From: Bergeyella_A cardium
GTDB taxonomy: Bacteria > Bacteroidota > Bacteroidia > Flavobacteriales > Weeksellaceae
Assembly (NCBI RefSeq): GCF_030012605.2
Contig: NZ_CP114055.2
DNA length: 64,000 nucleotides
Direction: 5' to 3' (one strand)
Each line of letters starts with the position of its first letter. Within the stretch, counting starts at the first letter, position 1. The position numbers and the translations under genes are program-made. Below are positions 9,587 through 18,196 of this stretch, piece after piece. Under the pieces are notes generated by a model. The model saw only the letters and a program-made list of their open reading frames with translations. It did not search any database and had not been told where the DNA came from.

Positions 9587-11233
9587 ATGCTTAGAAAAAA
9601 CATCGTATTCTTTATATTTCTCATCCTGATTTTTCTTGGGGCTATCGGTATTTTTCAGTTTAGGATAGACCTTACCCAAGAGAAAAGATACACCCTTTCT
9701 CCCTCCACCGTAAAGGTTTTAAAAAGCATTAAAAAACCATTGAAAGTGGATGTATATTTAGAGGGAAACTTTCCCGCTTCCTTTAAACAGCTGCAGAGCG
9801 AAACCCGCTTTATGCTGGAAGAATTCCGAAGAATAAATCCGAATATAGATTTTGAGTTTATAGACCCATTAGAGAAGAAAATGTCTCAGGAAACTCTGAT
9901 GGCAATGGGTATGCAGCCCTCCATCTTGCCGAGCTCTAAGGACGGTAAAGTCTCCGAAATCGTTATCTTCCCCTATGCCGTAGCGAAGTACAAAAGCGCA
10001 GGCGCTACCATCCCCCTCATCGTACAGCAGACGGGGATTTCCGCTGATGACCAGCTCAACCGCTCCATTGAGAACCTCGAGTACAACCTCATCTCCACAA
10101 TGAAGAACATTAGCCAAGAGAAAAGGAAAAATATCGGTATACTCGTTAATCAAGACGAGCTAAGCCCAAAGGAATTTCAAGGATTTATGGATATGGCGCT
10201 CGAGAATTATAACGCTGGCCCCATCATCCCCAAGAATCAAAAAGAACTCACCTTAGACGACCTCCCTACGCTCAAAAAAGTAGAGGCATTAGTCATTGCA
10301 AAACCTCGAAAACCCTTTACCGATGGCGAGAAAGTTATCCTCGACCAATACATTATGAACGGCGGGAAAACCCTCTGGATGATAGACGCTGTGAATGCCG
10401 AGATGGACACCCTCTTCCAATCCAAAGAGATAATGGCATACCCGATAGACCTTAATATGACCGACTTTTTCTTTAACTACGGGGTGCGCATCAACTCCGC
10501 TTTGGTAAAAGACTTAAAAAAATCCGCACTGCTAAGGCTACAAACGGGGCAGATCGCTGGCAACCCACAATACTCCTCCTTCCTCTGGCCGTATTTCCCT
10601 CTCGGAATAGCGGAAGGGAGCAGCGCCATTACCCGAAACATCAACCCCGTGAAATTCGAGCTCCCCACAGCCATAGACACCCTCCAAAGAGCAGGAATAA
10701 AAAAAGAAATCCTCTTTGAATCCAGCGACAGAACCCTCCTCAAAACCGTTCCCAACCTTATCTCGCTCAATGAAATCATCCGCACCGACTCCCTCGGACA
10801 GATGGAGCGCCCCACCCCACCGAAAATCTTCGCCGTTTCATTAAAAGGGAAATTCCCCTCCGCCTACGCTACCCGAAGCGAGCGAAAATCTTTCCCCAAC
10901 TTCAAAGCCTCTACAAGCTCAGAAAATAAAATGATTCTAATCTCCGACGGAGATGTAGGGCGAAATAAAGTGATAAAAGACCAACCAATGCCACTCGGCT
11001 ACGATATAATGAATGACCAGTACTACGGCAACGAACAGTTCCTGAGAAATGCCCTTGACTACCTCCTTGACGATAGCAACCTCATCGCCCTTCGGAACAG
11101 GAATATCGAAGCCCGACTGCTCGACAGACAGCGCATCTACGATGAAAAAACCTACTGGCAATGGCTCAACCTCCTCCTCCCTATACTACTGCTGGGTCTG
11201 ATTACCCTAATCTACCACTACCGTCGAGGATAA
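9587..11233 (+). CDS. gldG: Gliding motility ABC transporter substrate-binding-like protein GldG
   Basis: GldG is the extracytoplasmic partner of GldF in the Gld ABC complex. It has an N-terminal membrane anchor (about 5-25), a large periplasmic domain (starting FRIDLTQEKRYTLSPSTVKV) and a C-terminal anchor (about 523-543, LLLPILLLGLITLIYHY). Its 548 residues agree with the family. It is the last gene of the hemJ-gldF-gldG group. The strand behind it is empty apart from the oppositely oriented macrodomain remnant. Confidence 0.92.
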   Translation: MLRKNIVFFIFLILIFLGAIGIFQFRIDLTQEKRYTLSPSTVKVLKSIKKPLKVDVYLEGNFPASFKQLQSETRFMLEEFRRINPNIDFEFIDPLEKKMSQETLMAMGMQPSILPSSKDGKVSEIVIFPYAVAKYKSAGATIPLIVQQTGISADDQLNRSIENLEYNLISTMKNISQEKRKNIGILVNQDELSPKEFQGFMDMALENYNAGPIIPKNQKELTLDDLPTLKKVEALVIAKPRKPFTDGEKVILDQYIMNGGKTLWMIDAVNAEMDTLFQSKEIMAYPIDLNMTDFFFNYGVRINSALVKDLKKSALLRLQTGQIAGNPQYSSFLWPYFPLGIAEGSSAITRNINPVKFELPTAIDTLQRAGIKKEILFESSDRTLLKTVPNLISLNEIIRTDSLGQMERPTPPKIFAVSLKGKFPSAYATRSERKSFPNFKASTSSENKMILISDGDVGRNKVIKDQPMPLGYDIMNDQYYGNEQFLRNALDYLLDDSNLIALRNRNIEARLLDRQRIYDEKTYWQWLNLLLPILLLGLITLIYHYRRG

Positions 11234-11280
11234 TCAATCTCTTTTCCCCTCAAAAGAGGAATAAGCCCTACCTTAGTTTC

Positions 11281-11796
11281 CTATTCTGTATTTAAAAGAT
11301 GAGAGTAAATAGAATAGTTCTCAGAATCATAGCAGACGAAGAAAATTTCTTTCAGACTATTATTGGGCTCTAAAAATCATTTACTGCTTTAATGGCTATC
11401 CTTGCTGCCTGCTCTTTTGGGAATTTATAAACTCCTGTACTGATATTTGGGAAAGCAATTGTTCTAACATCATTCTCTATAGCGAGATTCAGACAATTTA
11501 AATACGCAGAATACAGCAATTGTGCCTCATTATCCTTTCCATTATTCCAAACAGATCCTACGGTATGAATCACAAATTTTGCAGGAAGCTTTCCAGAGAT
11601 TGTTATCACTGCTTCTCCTACTTTACAGCCTCCTTGCCTATTGCGGATTTTTTTTACATTCCTCAAGGATTTCCTGCCCTCCTGCTTTGTGGATAGCTCC
11701 ATCTACTCCCCCTCCCCCAATTAGAGAGATATTGGCAGCATTTACAATAGCATCTACCTCTATTTTAGTAATATCTCCTTGAATAATACGAACCAT
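11281..11796 (-). pseudogene. Macrodomain (ADP-ribose-binding/hydrolysing) protein, two frameshifts
   Basis: Macrodomain proteins bind or hydrolyse ADP-ribose and its derivatives. Reading the minus strand from the ATG at 11796 gives [20 protein letters not shown], then a Gly-rich loop with [14 protein letters not shown], the canonical start. The frame then breaks at an A8 run (plus-strand T8 at 11648-11655), where seven A residues would keep it open. The middle (IAFPNISTGVYKFP) is intact. A second break occurs at a T5 run near 11370-11374, where six would restore a C-terminus reading EIFFVCYDSENYSIY, ending at TAG 11281-11283. The +1 and -1 changes cancel, so the restored length is 171 residues, exactly that of a macrodomain. 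It is a recently decayed gene, or two sequence errors. Confidence 0.85.
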
Positions 11797-11921
11797 ATCC
11801 TTAAATTGCTATTTCTTGAAATTCTTAATTAATAATTGGATAAAAATATTTAATCTACCCAAAGATAGGTAAAATATGATTGGAAACAGCCCCTATTCTT
11901 TGTCAATCTTATGGAAGTTGG

Positions 11922-11929
11922 TATTTTTG
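11922..11929 (+). promoter_or_regulatory. -7 box for the small membrane protein
   Basis: TATTTTTG is a full match, 12 nt before ATG 11942 and 24 nt before the alternative ATG 11954. Confidence 0.5.
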
Positions 11930-11941
11930 TTCGATTTTTAA

Positions 11942-12307
11942 ATGCTTCACCAAATGGAAACGAAGAAATCTACTGGCTTTATACTGGCATTGGTCTTCAC
12001 TTTTGTGGTCTCTACTGTGGTTTTTAACCTCGATGGGGTAGAGTTTGTCCAGCGTAGGGAGGTCAATATCCCGAGCGGGTATTTCTACCTTATTTTTGCA
12101 GTGGATATTCTTTGGGTAGTCTCGCTGGTGCTTATTTATCTGTACCGAAAGCTGGGCGTTTTTCTTTTTCCATTAGCGGTGGCTGTGCATTTTTTGCTCA
12201 ACAGCTATTTTTTATCCTCGTTTTTATATTTTGATGTCTTTATCCTCTTCCTCTACTTTTCGTTAGTGCTCTTGGTAACGGTGCCGAGGTGGCAGGCTTT
12301 TAAGTAG
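11942..12307 (+). CDS. Small integral membrane protein, unknown function
   Basis: I do not recognise this family. The 121-residue protein is almost entirely hydrophobic, with four predicted membrane helices (about 10-28, 42-62, 69-88, 93-113) and short basic loops. It may start at residue 5 (METKKS, 11954). It is followed after 36 nt by the FUSC-type protein on the same strand and may be cotranscribed with it. Confidence 0.65.
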   Translation: MLHQMETKKSTGFILALVFTFVVSTVVFNLDGVEFVQRREVNIPSGYFYLIFAVDILWVVSLVLIYLYRKLGVFLFPLAVAVHFLLNSYFLSSFLYFDVFILFLYFSLVLLVTVPRWQAFK

Positions 12308-12343
12308 GCGGGGAGAGATTGGGGCGCAGAAATTTTCTATGAG

Positions 12344-14566
12344 ATGTATTACAAGACAGAGTTACAGAAATTTGCTACGGGGCAGTATGTGTATGCTGGG
12401 GTGAGGATTACGCTTGCGTGTGTAGTCCCAGCGATCGTCCTTGCCTACTTCGGTGTACTGAAAGAGTATTTCCTCTTCCCATTGGCAACGAGCTTTGTGG
12501 GGCTTACGGACTTGCCCGGACCTTTCATTAGGAGGAGAAATTCGCAGCTCTTCGCAGTGGTAAGTTTTTTCTTTGTCGCCTTACTCTCGGGTTTGGTAAA
12601 GGAGATAGTGCCGCTGGTCTTCCTGCTTATTTTTGTATTGGGGATGTTCTTCACCTTGATTGGCGTGTATGGTCAGCGGCTGATGTCGGTAGGCTCCATC
12701 GCCCTCATCGTAATGGCGATATTTATAGACCCGCACTTGGCACAAGGACCATTGTGGAAGAACCTTCTCATCTTCCTTGCAGGCTCGCTTTGGTTTGTTT
12801 TCATCTTTTTGGTGGTGTCTAAAATTCAGCCCTACAAGCTCGCCTCTCAGATGATTGGTGAGAATTATATAGAGCTTGCGAATTTCCTTAGCATCCGAGC
12901 GAGATTATACCTCCCAAATCCTAATTTTTCCAAGATTAATGGGCTGCTCATCAATAAGCAGATACAGATTAAGGAGCTGCAGGAAGGCACTCGCGAGACG
13001 GTTTTTAAAACCCGAACGCTGGTGAATGAATCTACCACCACGAGCCGCCTCTTGATGTTGATGCTCCTCAATTCTTTCGAGCTTCACGAGAAGCTAATGA
13101 CTTCCGAGAGCGATTATGAAACGATGCAGAAGGATTTTGGGGAGACGGGCTTTCTCCCAAAGATACACGACTTCCTCCTCCTCCTCTGCCAAGAGATGAC
13201 CAATATCGGCATCGCGCTCCAAGGGGGGAATAAGGTGAGCCTCCTCCACAACTTGGATGAAAAACACGCCGAGCTCTATAAAGAATACTTCGCAATGCGA
13301 GAGCGCGAACTAAAAGCCGGGAGCCACAAAAACTTCATCGTACTGAGGCATATTCTCATCAGAGTAAATGATATAACCAAGGATATAAAAGGGATTTATA
13401 ACTTCTTCTACCAAGACGAGAAGCTCGCGAAGAGCCTTTCTTCCGGCTTAGATTATGGGAAATTTATCCCAAAGGAAGAAAAGCTCAGCTACAGAGTGCT
13501 CAAAAATAATATATCAATAGATTCGCAACACTTTCGCCACGCAATCAGGCTTACCTTAGCCCTGCTGATAGGCTATGCTTTCTCGTTTGTAGATGTGCTT
13601 AGCCTTGGGCATTCGTACTGGATACTCATCACCATTCTGGCGATTCTGAAACCTTCATTCTCTATCACCAAAAGCAGGAACCTCCTGAGGTTATACGGGA
13701 CTATTGCGGGTGGCGTGTTCTCCTACGGCTTATTGTACTTTGTAGATGACCATAATGTGCTTTTAGCGTGGCTGCTTTCCAGTATGATTATCTGCTTTAC
13801 CTTCCTTAGGAGCAAGTATTTTACGGCGGTTTTCTTTATGACTGTCTATATCTTCCTCACCTTTAATTTCGTGAACCCCGGCAATGTAGATGTCATCTTT
13901 AAGGACAGGCTGTTTGATACCTTTATAGGGGGCGTTATCTCATTTCTCGTCTCCTACCTCGTGCTGCCCGTTTGGGAGCATACCCAGAATGCAGACCTGA
14001 TGAAGAAATCCGTGCGCTACAATAAAAACTACTTTGATGTAGTGATGAGCGCGCTGGAAACCCTCGTATTTGATGATGAAAGATTCAGGCTGGAGAGGAA
14101 AGACGCGATGATAGCCCTTGCCAATCTCTCTGCCAACTTCCAGCGAATGCTCTCGGACCCGAAAAACCAACAGAGCAAGATGGAAGCCCTCCACCAATTT
14201 GTAACTACCTCGCACCTGAGTACCGCATACATCGCCTCCTTGTCTCAATATGCAAAGATGAATAAAGATGTTACCGAAGAAATAGACATCACCAACTGGA
14301 AACTCAAAATAGAACTCGAGTTTCAGAAGGTTTTATCCTTCTTCGGAGAGGCAGAATACCCCGAGCAAGGGAAAATAAAGCCTAAGGATAAGCTCACCCC
14401 CCTCCTCGCAGAGCAGAGAGCGAGGGAAATAGCTCCCGATGAGGCAGAGGCACAAGAAATACACCTCGCCGAAGTAGAGAATGTGCAGAACCTCCTCAGC
14501 CTCATCTACGATGTAGTGAAGGAGCAGCGCAGGGTGGTAGAAAAAAACTATAAAGAACAGGTTTAA
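12344..14566 (+). CDS. FUSC-family inner membrane protein (YccS/YhfK-like)
   Basis: This 740-residue protein has the two-block architecture of the fusaric-acid-resistance/YccS family: an N-terminal helix cluster (about 20-160), a long soluble region (about 165-390), a second cluster of helices (about 395-560, including the family-like RHAIRLTLALLIGYAF and SYWILITILAILKPSFS) and a C-terminal helical cytoplasmic region. Members are thought to export aromatic acids or similar compounds; the substrate here is unknown. The next gene, an ABC ATPase, starts 3 nt after the stop, so they are probably cotranscribed, although FUSC proteins are not known to need an ABC ATPase. Confidence 0.85.
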   Translation: MYYKTELQKFATGQYVYAGVRITLACVVPAIVLAYFGVLKEYFLFPLATSFVGLTDLPGPFIRRRNSQLFAVVSFFFVALLSGLVKEIVPLVFLLIFVLGMFFTLIGVYGQRLMSVGSIALIVMAIFIDPHLAQGPLWKNLLIFLAGSLWFVFIFLVVSKIQPYKLASQMIGENYIELANFLSIRARLYLPNPNFSKINGLLINKQIQIKELQEGTRETVFKTRTLVNESTTTSRLLMLMLLNSFELHEKLMTSESDYETMQKDFGETGFLPKIHDFLLLLCQEMTNIGIALQGGNKVSLLHNLDEKHAELYKEYFAMRERELKAGSHKNFIVLRHILIRVNDITKDIKGIYNFFYQDEKLAKSLSSGLDYGKFIPKEEKLSYRVLKNNISIDSQHFRHAIRLTLALLIGYAFSFVDVLSLGHSYWILITILAILKPSFSITKSRNLLRLYGTIAGGVFSYGLLYFVDDHNVLLAWLLSSMIICFTFLRSKYFTAVFFMTVYIFLTFNFVNPGNVDVIFKDRLFDTFIGGVISFLVSYLVLPVWEHTQNADLMKKSVRYNKNYFDVVMSALETLVFDDERFRLERKDAMIALANLSANFQRMLSDPKNQQSKMEALHQFVTTSHLSTAYIASLSQYAKMNKDVTEEIDITNWKLKIELEFQKVLSFFGEAEYPEQGKIKPKDKLTPLLAEQRAREIAPDEAEAQEIHLAEVENVQNLLSLIYDVVKEQRRVVEKNYKEQV

Positions 14567-14569
14567 GCT

Positions 14570-15304
14570 ATGGGATTTCTCAGTTTGGAAAATGCAGAAG
14601 TAGGCTATGGGCAGCCACTCATTAGGAACATCAATGCCGACTTAGAGCTTGGCGAGGTCTGCCTGATGATGGGGAATAACGGCACGGGGAAAACCACCCT
14701 CATCAAGACGATTCTAAGCCAGCTCCCCCTCCTTAGCGGAAAAATCTCAATTGATAGCAGAGATGCCTCCGAGCTTTCAGCACAGGAAGTAGCGGAATAC
14801 ATCGCAGTGGTCTTTTCCAAGTACGAAATCCCTGCATTTTACACCACTACCGACCTTATTGCGCTCGGCAAGTTCATCCATTATCCCTACTACATCAGGC
14901 TGAGCGAGGAGGACAGGGCGGAGGTCTCAAAAACCATCCACCTGCTCGGTTTGGATGAGTATAAGTACTGCCCGCTGCAAAACCTCTCGGATGGCAATCT
15001 ACAAAAAGCGTTTATCGGCAGGGCAATCGTGCAAAACTCCCCCGTCATCCTCTTAGACGAGCCCACCACTCACCTTGACGAGCAGAATAAAATCGCCCTC
15101 CTCAAGCTCCTAAGGAGGCTCGCAAAGGAATATCACAAGCTCATCCTCTTTTCGTCTCACGACTGGCGGATCGCGAAGTTCTTCACCGATAAAATTTGGT
15201 ACATCACCGACCAATCTCTCCAGTCAGGCAGTCCAGAAGAGCTCATCGGTACGGTAATTTTAGAATCCAATTTTGATGATTTGATAAATGGAGGGGTGTT
15301 TTAA
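14570..15304 (+). CDS. ABC transporter ATP-binding protein, FecE/BtuD-like
   Basis: This is a soluble ATPase subunit of 244 residues with Walker A GNNGTGKTT, signature NLSDGNLQKAFIGRA, Walker B VILLDEPTTHLD and the switch His in FSSHDW. The closest family feel is the iron-siderophore/cobalamin importers (FecE, BtuD). No permease or binding-protein gene lies beside it, so it must work with partners encoded elsewhere. The signature has Asp instead of the second Gly (LSDGNLQ rather than LSGGQ), as is common in this importer group. Confidence 0.85.
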   Translation: MGFLSLENAEVGYGQPLIRNINADLELGEVCLMMGNNGTGKTTLIKTILSQLPLLSGKISIDSRDASELSAQEVAEYIAVVFSKYEIPAFYTTTDLIALGKFIHYPYYIRLSEEDRAEVSKTIHLLGLDEYKYCPLQNLSDGNLQKAFIGRAIVQNSPVILLDEPTTHLDEQNKIALLKLLRRLAKEYHKLILFSSHDWRIAKFFTDKIWYITDQSLQSGSPEELIGTVILESNFDDLINGGVF

Positions 15305-15424
15305 TGAAATTATAGTCAGAATTTGACTAATGAATATTAAATTTAAGGAGATTCATTCAGAGCTTCATCAAAAAAAATCGCTTTAAACCAGAATTTGAGG
15401 TGATTCTTGCGTATAGTCTATTGC

Positions 15425-15682
15425 TTACGGCTTGCAGCCTGATTTTTTCTTTGGAACGGGGTCATAGCCACTGCCTCCCCAAGGGTGGCACCTCAGGATT
15501 CTATTAATCCCGAGAGAAAGCCCACGGAAGAGCCCGTGCGTACGAAGCGCCTCCGCCATATAGTGCGAGCAGGTGGGCTGATAACGGCAGTTACGCCCCA
15601 GAAGAGGAGAAATCCCCCACTGATATACCTTAATCAGCAAGAGAAAAGGAAAGAGAATGATATGATTTAAAACCTTTTTCAT
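15425..15682 (-). CDS. yidD: Membrane protein insertion efficiency factor YidD
   Basis: YidD is a small membrane-associated protein that assists YidC-dependent insertion. All hallmarks are present in 85 residues: a hydrophobic N-terminus, [10 protein letters not shown], the Cys-rich [11 protein letters not shown] and the C-terminal [13 protein letters not shown]. Here it is not in the usual rpmH-rnpA-yidD context. The -7 box TACCTTTG ends only 7 nt before the ATG, so the mRNA is probably leaderless. Confidence 0.95.
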   Translation of the reverse strand: MKKVLNHIILFPFLLLIKVYQWGISPLLGRNCRYQPTCSHYMAEALRTHGLFRGLSLGINRILRCHPWGGSGYDPVPKKKSGCKP

Positions 15683-15689
15683 AGCCGCG

Positions 15690-15697
15690 CAAAGGTA
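15690..15697 (-). promoter_or_regulatory. -7 box for yidD, nearly abutting the start codon
   Basis: TACCTTTG on the minus strand matches the consensus with only 7 nt to the ATG at 15682. Transcription normally begins about 4-7 nt after this box. Confidence 0.55.
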
Positions 15698-15729
15698 ATT
15701 AATTTAATGACATATTGGTGCAAATGCTT

Positions 15730-15737
15730 TACTTTTG
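15730..15737 (+). promoter_or_regulatory. -7 box for rarA
   Basis: TACTTTTG matches the consensus, 19 nt before the ATG at 15757 and divergent from yidD. Confidence 0.55.
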
Positions 15738-15756
15738 CAGTCATTAAACCGACGAA

Positions 15757-17028
15757 ATGAATACCCCATTAGCTGAGATTTTACGCCCCAAAAACCTCGA
15801 TGATGTACTCGGACAAGAGCATCTGACAGGAGAAAACGCACCCATCCGAAAGATGATTGAGAACAATACACTGAACTCGCTTATCTTTTGGGGACCTCCC
15901 GGTACGGGGAAGACTACGCTGTCTGAAATTATCGCTGAAAAATCTGGGCGGAAGTTTTTTAACCTCTCGGCGGTATCCAGTGGTGTGAAGGAAGTAAGGG
16001 AAGTCATAGAGCAAGCAAAAAAACAGAACCTCTTTTCTGGGAAATCGCCTATTTTATTCATAGACGAGATACACAGATTTAATAAATCTCAGCAAGATTC
16101 CCTGCTCCACGCTGTGGAAAAGGGGTGGCTCATTCTCATTGGTGCCACCACTGAAAACCCGAGCTTTGAAGTGGTCTCTGCACTGCTCTCCCGCTCTCAG
16201 GTTTATATCCTAAAAGCCCTGAGCTATGAGAAACTTGAAGAAGTGGCAGGTATTGCTTTATCAAAATTCAATGAAATCAACCAAACGGACTTTAATCTCG
16301 TAGATAAACAGCCGTTTATTCAGTATTCTGGGGGAGATGCGCGCAAGCTTATCAATTCTATTGAATTGGTTTTAAATCAGTACAAAAACAGCCACAAACG
16401 GGAGATTAAAACTGAGGATATTTTGAGCGTACTCCAAGAAACAATGGCGGTTTATGATAAAAATGGTGAGCAGCACTATGATATTATCTCTGCTTTTATA
16501 AAGTCTATACGAGGGAGCGACCCAAATGCAGCGGTGTATTGGCTCGCGAGAATGCTGAACGGTGGAGAAGACATTAAGTTTATCGCAAGGCGAATGCTGA
16601 TTCTCGCATCTGAGGATATAGGGCTGGCAAATCCTAATGCGCTGATAATAGCAAACAACTGTTTCCAGGCGATAAATGTTATTGGCAACCCCGAAGCGCG
16701 GATTATTTTGAGTGAAACAGCGGTGTATTTGGCAGTTTCACCTAAGAGCAACTCTACCTATAAGGCGATCAACGAAGCCCTTGCCTTTGTGAAGAAAACA
16801 GGAGACCTCCCCGTACCCCTACACCTGAGAAACGCACCAACCAAACTGATGAAAGACCTAAACTATGGCAAGGATTATAAATATGCACATAGCTATGACG
16901 GTAACTTTACCGAGCAGGAGTTCCTCCCCGAAGAGATTTCTGGAACTCGGTTCTACGAGCCAGGGAATAACTCTACCGAGAAGAAAATAAAAGATGAACT
17001 CACCAAAAAATGGAAAGATAAGTACTAA
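15757..17028 (+). CDS. rarA: Replication-associated recombination protein A (AAA+ ATPase)
   Basis: RarA (MgsA) is a clamp-loader-like AAA+ ATPase that acts at stalled forks. The N-terminus [20 protein letters not shown] is typical; Walker A is GPPGTGKTT (about 48-56), Walker B is [12 protein letters not shown], and a sensor follows in [12 protein letters not shown]. The C-terminal part carries the family segments [17 protein letters not shown] and [16 protein letters not shown]. The 423-residue length is normal. It is convergent with the T9SS cargo gene and separated from it by a strong hairpin. Confidence 0.97.
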   Translation: MNTPLAEILRPKNLDDVLGQEHLTGENAPIRKMIENNTLNSLIFWGPPGTGKTTLSEIIAEKSGRKFFNLSAVSSGVKEVREVIEQAKKQNLFSGKSPILFIDEIHRFNKSQQDSLLHAVEKGWLILIGATTENPSFEVVSALLSRSQVYILKALSYEKLEEVAGIALSKFNEINQTDFNLVDKQPFIQYSGGDARKLINSIELVLNQYKNSHKREIKTEDILSVLQETMAVYDKNGEQHYDIISAFIKSIRGSDPNAAVYWLARMLNGGEDIKFIARRMLILASEDIGLANPNALIIANNCFQAINVIGNPEARIILSETAVYLAVSPKSNSTYKAINEALAFVKKTGDLPVPLHLRNAPTKLMKDLNYGKDYKYAHSYDGNFTEQEFLPEEISGTRFYEPGNNSTEKKIKDELTKKWKDKY

Positions 17029-17064
17029 AAAAAGCTATCGGCTTCCTAATAGGAAGCCGATAGC
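17029..17064 (-). terminator. Strong terminator between rarA and the T9SS cargo gene
   Basis: A 14-bp perfect stem (17034-17047 with 17051-17064) has a 3-nt loop. On the minus strand it is followed by seven T residues, so it mainly terminates the gene at 17102-17926. It starts right after the rarA stop and may also act on rarA. Confidence 0.85.
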
Positions 17065-17101
17065 GAGTTTCAAAACAATCTAAAAATATGAAATATCAAA
17101 C

Positions 17102-17926
17102 TTACTCCTTAACGATTTTCTGAGAAACAGATTTACCATTTACTACTCCTGCTACAATATAAACACCTTTTGGTAGAGAAGATAGATTAAGCGCACCGTC
17201 CTTAGCTACTTTTGCTGTTTTTACCAATTGACCAGCAGTATTAAAGATTTTCACCTCTGAATCTGTAGAGAAGAATAGGTTATCTCTTACGATTGTGTTC
17301 TTAATAAAATCAACTTTTGCATAGCTATGCTCTGCTGTACTAAGCTCAGTACTATGGAGGACGAAGTTGTCTAAGTCTAAATCAAAAGTACCTGCCTTAC
17401 CTAATTTAACAATAAAGAACTGAGTCCCTTCTGCCGTATTCAAATCAGTAATACCAGAGAGATTAAGTTTAACTTTCACCCATTTTCCTTGGGTATCAAT
17501 CGTACCTGTATATCCATTTTTTGAAGATGCTTCAATTTCCACTTCATCTTTAGAACCATCTATTAAACTTTCAAGATTGAAGATAGAATTACCACCACCA
17601 TGATGTACCATTATGGACAAAGACTTATTTGAAGTACCTTTTATTTGAAAACTAATCGCTTCTCCCTTAGTAGGAAGCCCTTTCGGTGCATTCGCAGTAA
17701 ATACATAATCATTTTTCTTACCATCAGAGTTATTAATATGTAGGGAAGCAGAACCATCTACACCTCTACCTACTCCTTGCTCAGCATGTTTTACACCATA
17801 CTTGTTAAGCCCTCCTATAAAAGCAGACCAGTCTTCGAAATCTGCTCCTGCAAATGCTGGCATTTGTTGAGCACTCATCATTGCACCAATAGCAAACACT
17901 GACAAAATTGAATAAAACTTTTTCAT
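17102..17926 (-). CDS. Exported protein with T9SS type A sorting tail
   Basis: The 274-residue protein starts with a signal peptide (MKKFYSILSVFAIGAMMSAQ), has a beta-sandwich-like middle (about 25-190) reminiscent of carbohydrate-binding modules (QGKWVKVKLNLSGITD, FDLDLDNFVLH) and ends with a type A sorting domain: EVKIFNTAGQLVKTAKV, LPKGVYIVAGVVNGK, QKIVKE. Such tails direct secretion through the outer membrane by T9SS and attachment to the surface. No catalytic motif was seen; an adhesin or glycan-binding role is possible but unproven. Confidence 0.85.
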   Translation of the reverse strand: MKKFYSILSVFAIGAMMSAQQMPAFAGADFEDWSAFIGGLNKYGVKHAEQGVGRGVDGSASLHINNSDGKKNDYVFTANAPKGLPTKGEAISFQIKGTSNKSLSIMVHHGGGNSIFNLESLIDGSKDEVEIEASSKNGYTGTIDTQGKWVKVKLNLSGITDLNTAEGTQFFIVKLGKAGTFDLDLDNFVLHSTELSTAEHSYAKVDFIKNTIVRDNLFFSTDSEVKIFNTAGQLVKTAKVAKDGALNLSSLPKGVYIVAGVVNGKSVSQKIVKE

Positions 17927-18143
17927 AGTCTTTAAAATTTTAAATAGTTAATAATTAATAATCTTTTTCGTGCCACTAAGATAAGCCTATTTATAGTAAC
18001 AAAACAAGTTTTATGACAAGATAAATGTCATCTGCTAATATTCTTGATATTTTAATAAAAATTTGTATATTATAAGCGAAATTTTTCATCGGAAATCTAT
18101 TATTAGCTTTGCTACTATAATCCATAAACATCTACCCCTCCAC

Positions 18144-18169
18144 AAAAAAACACCTCCCAAAAGGAGGCG
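18144..18169 (-). terminator. Terminator of the M1 peptidase gene
   Basis: On the minus strand CGCCTCC pairs with GGAGGTG (one G-U) around a short T-rich loop, followed by seven T residues. It begins 28 nt after the peptidase stop. Confidence 0.8.
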
Positions 18170-18196
18170 TAAGTATAAAAAGCAAACTCAATAGAG

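Noticed and set aside
11370..11702. Stand-alone 110-residue macrodomain gene
   Set aside because: Its first residues come from the wrong frame; the real start and end lie in other frames, so it was called a pseudogene spanning 11281-11796.
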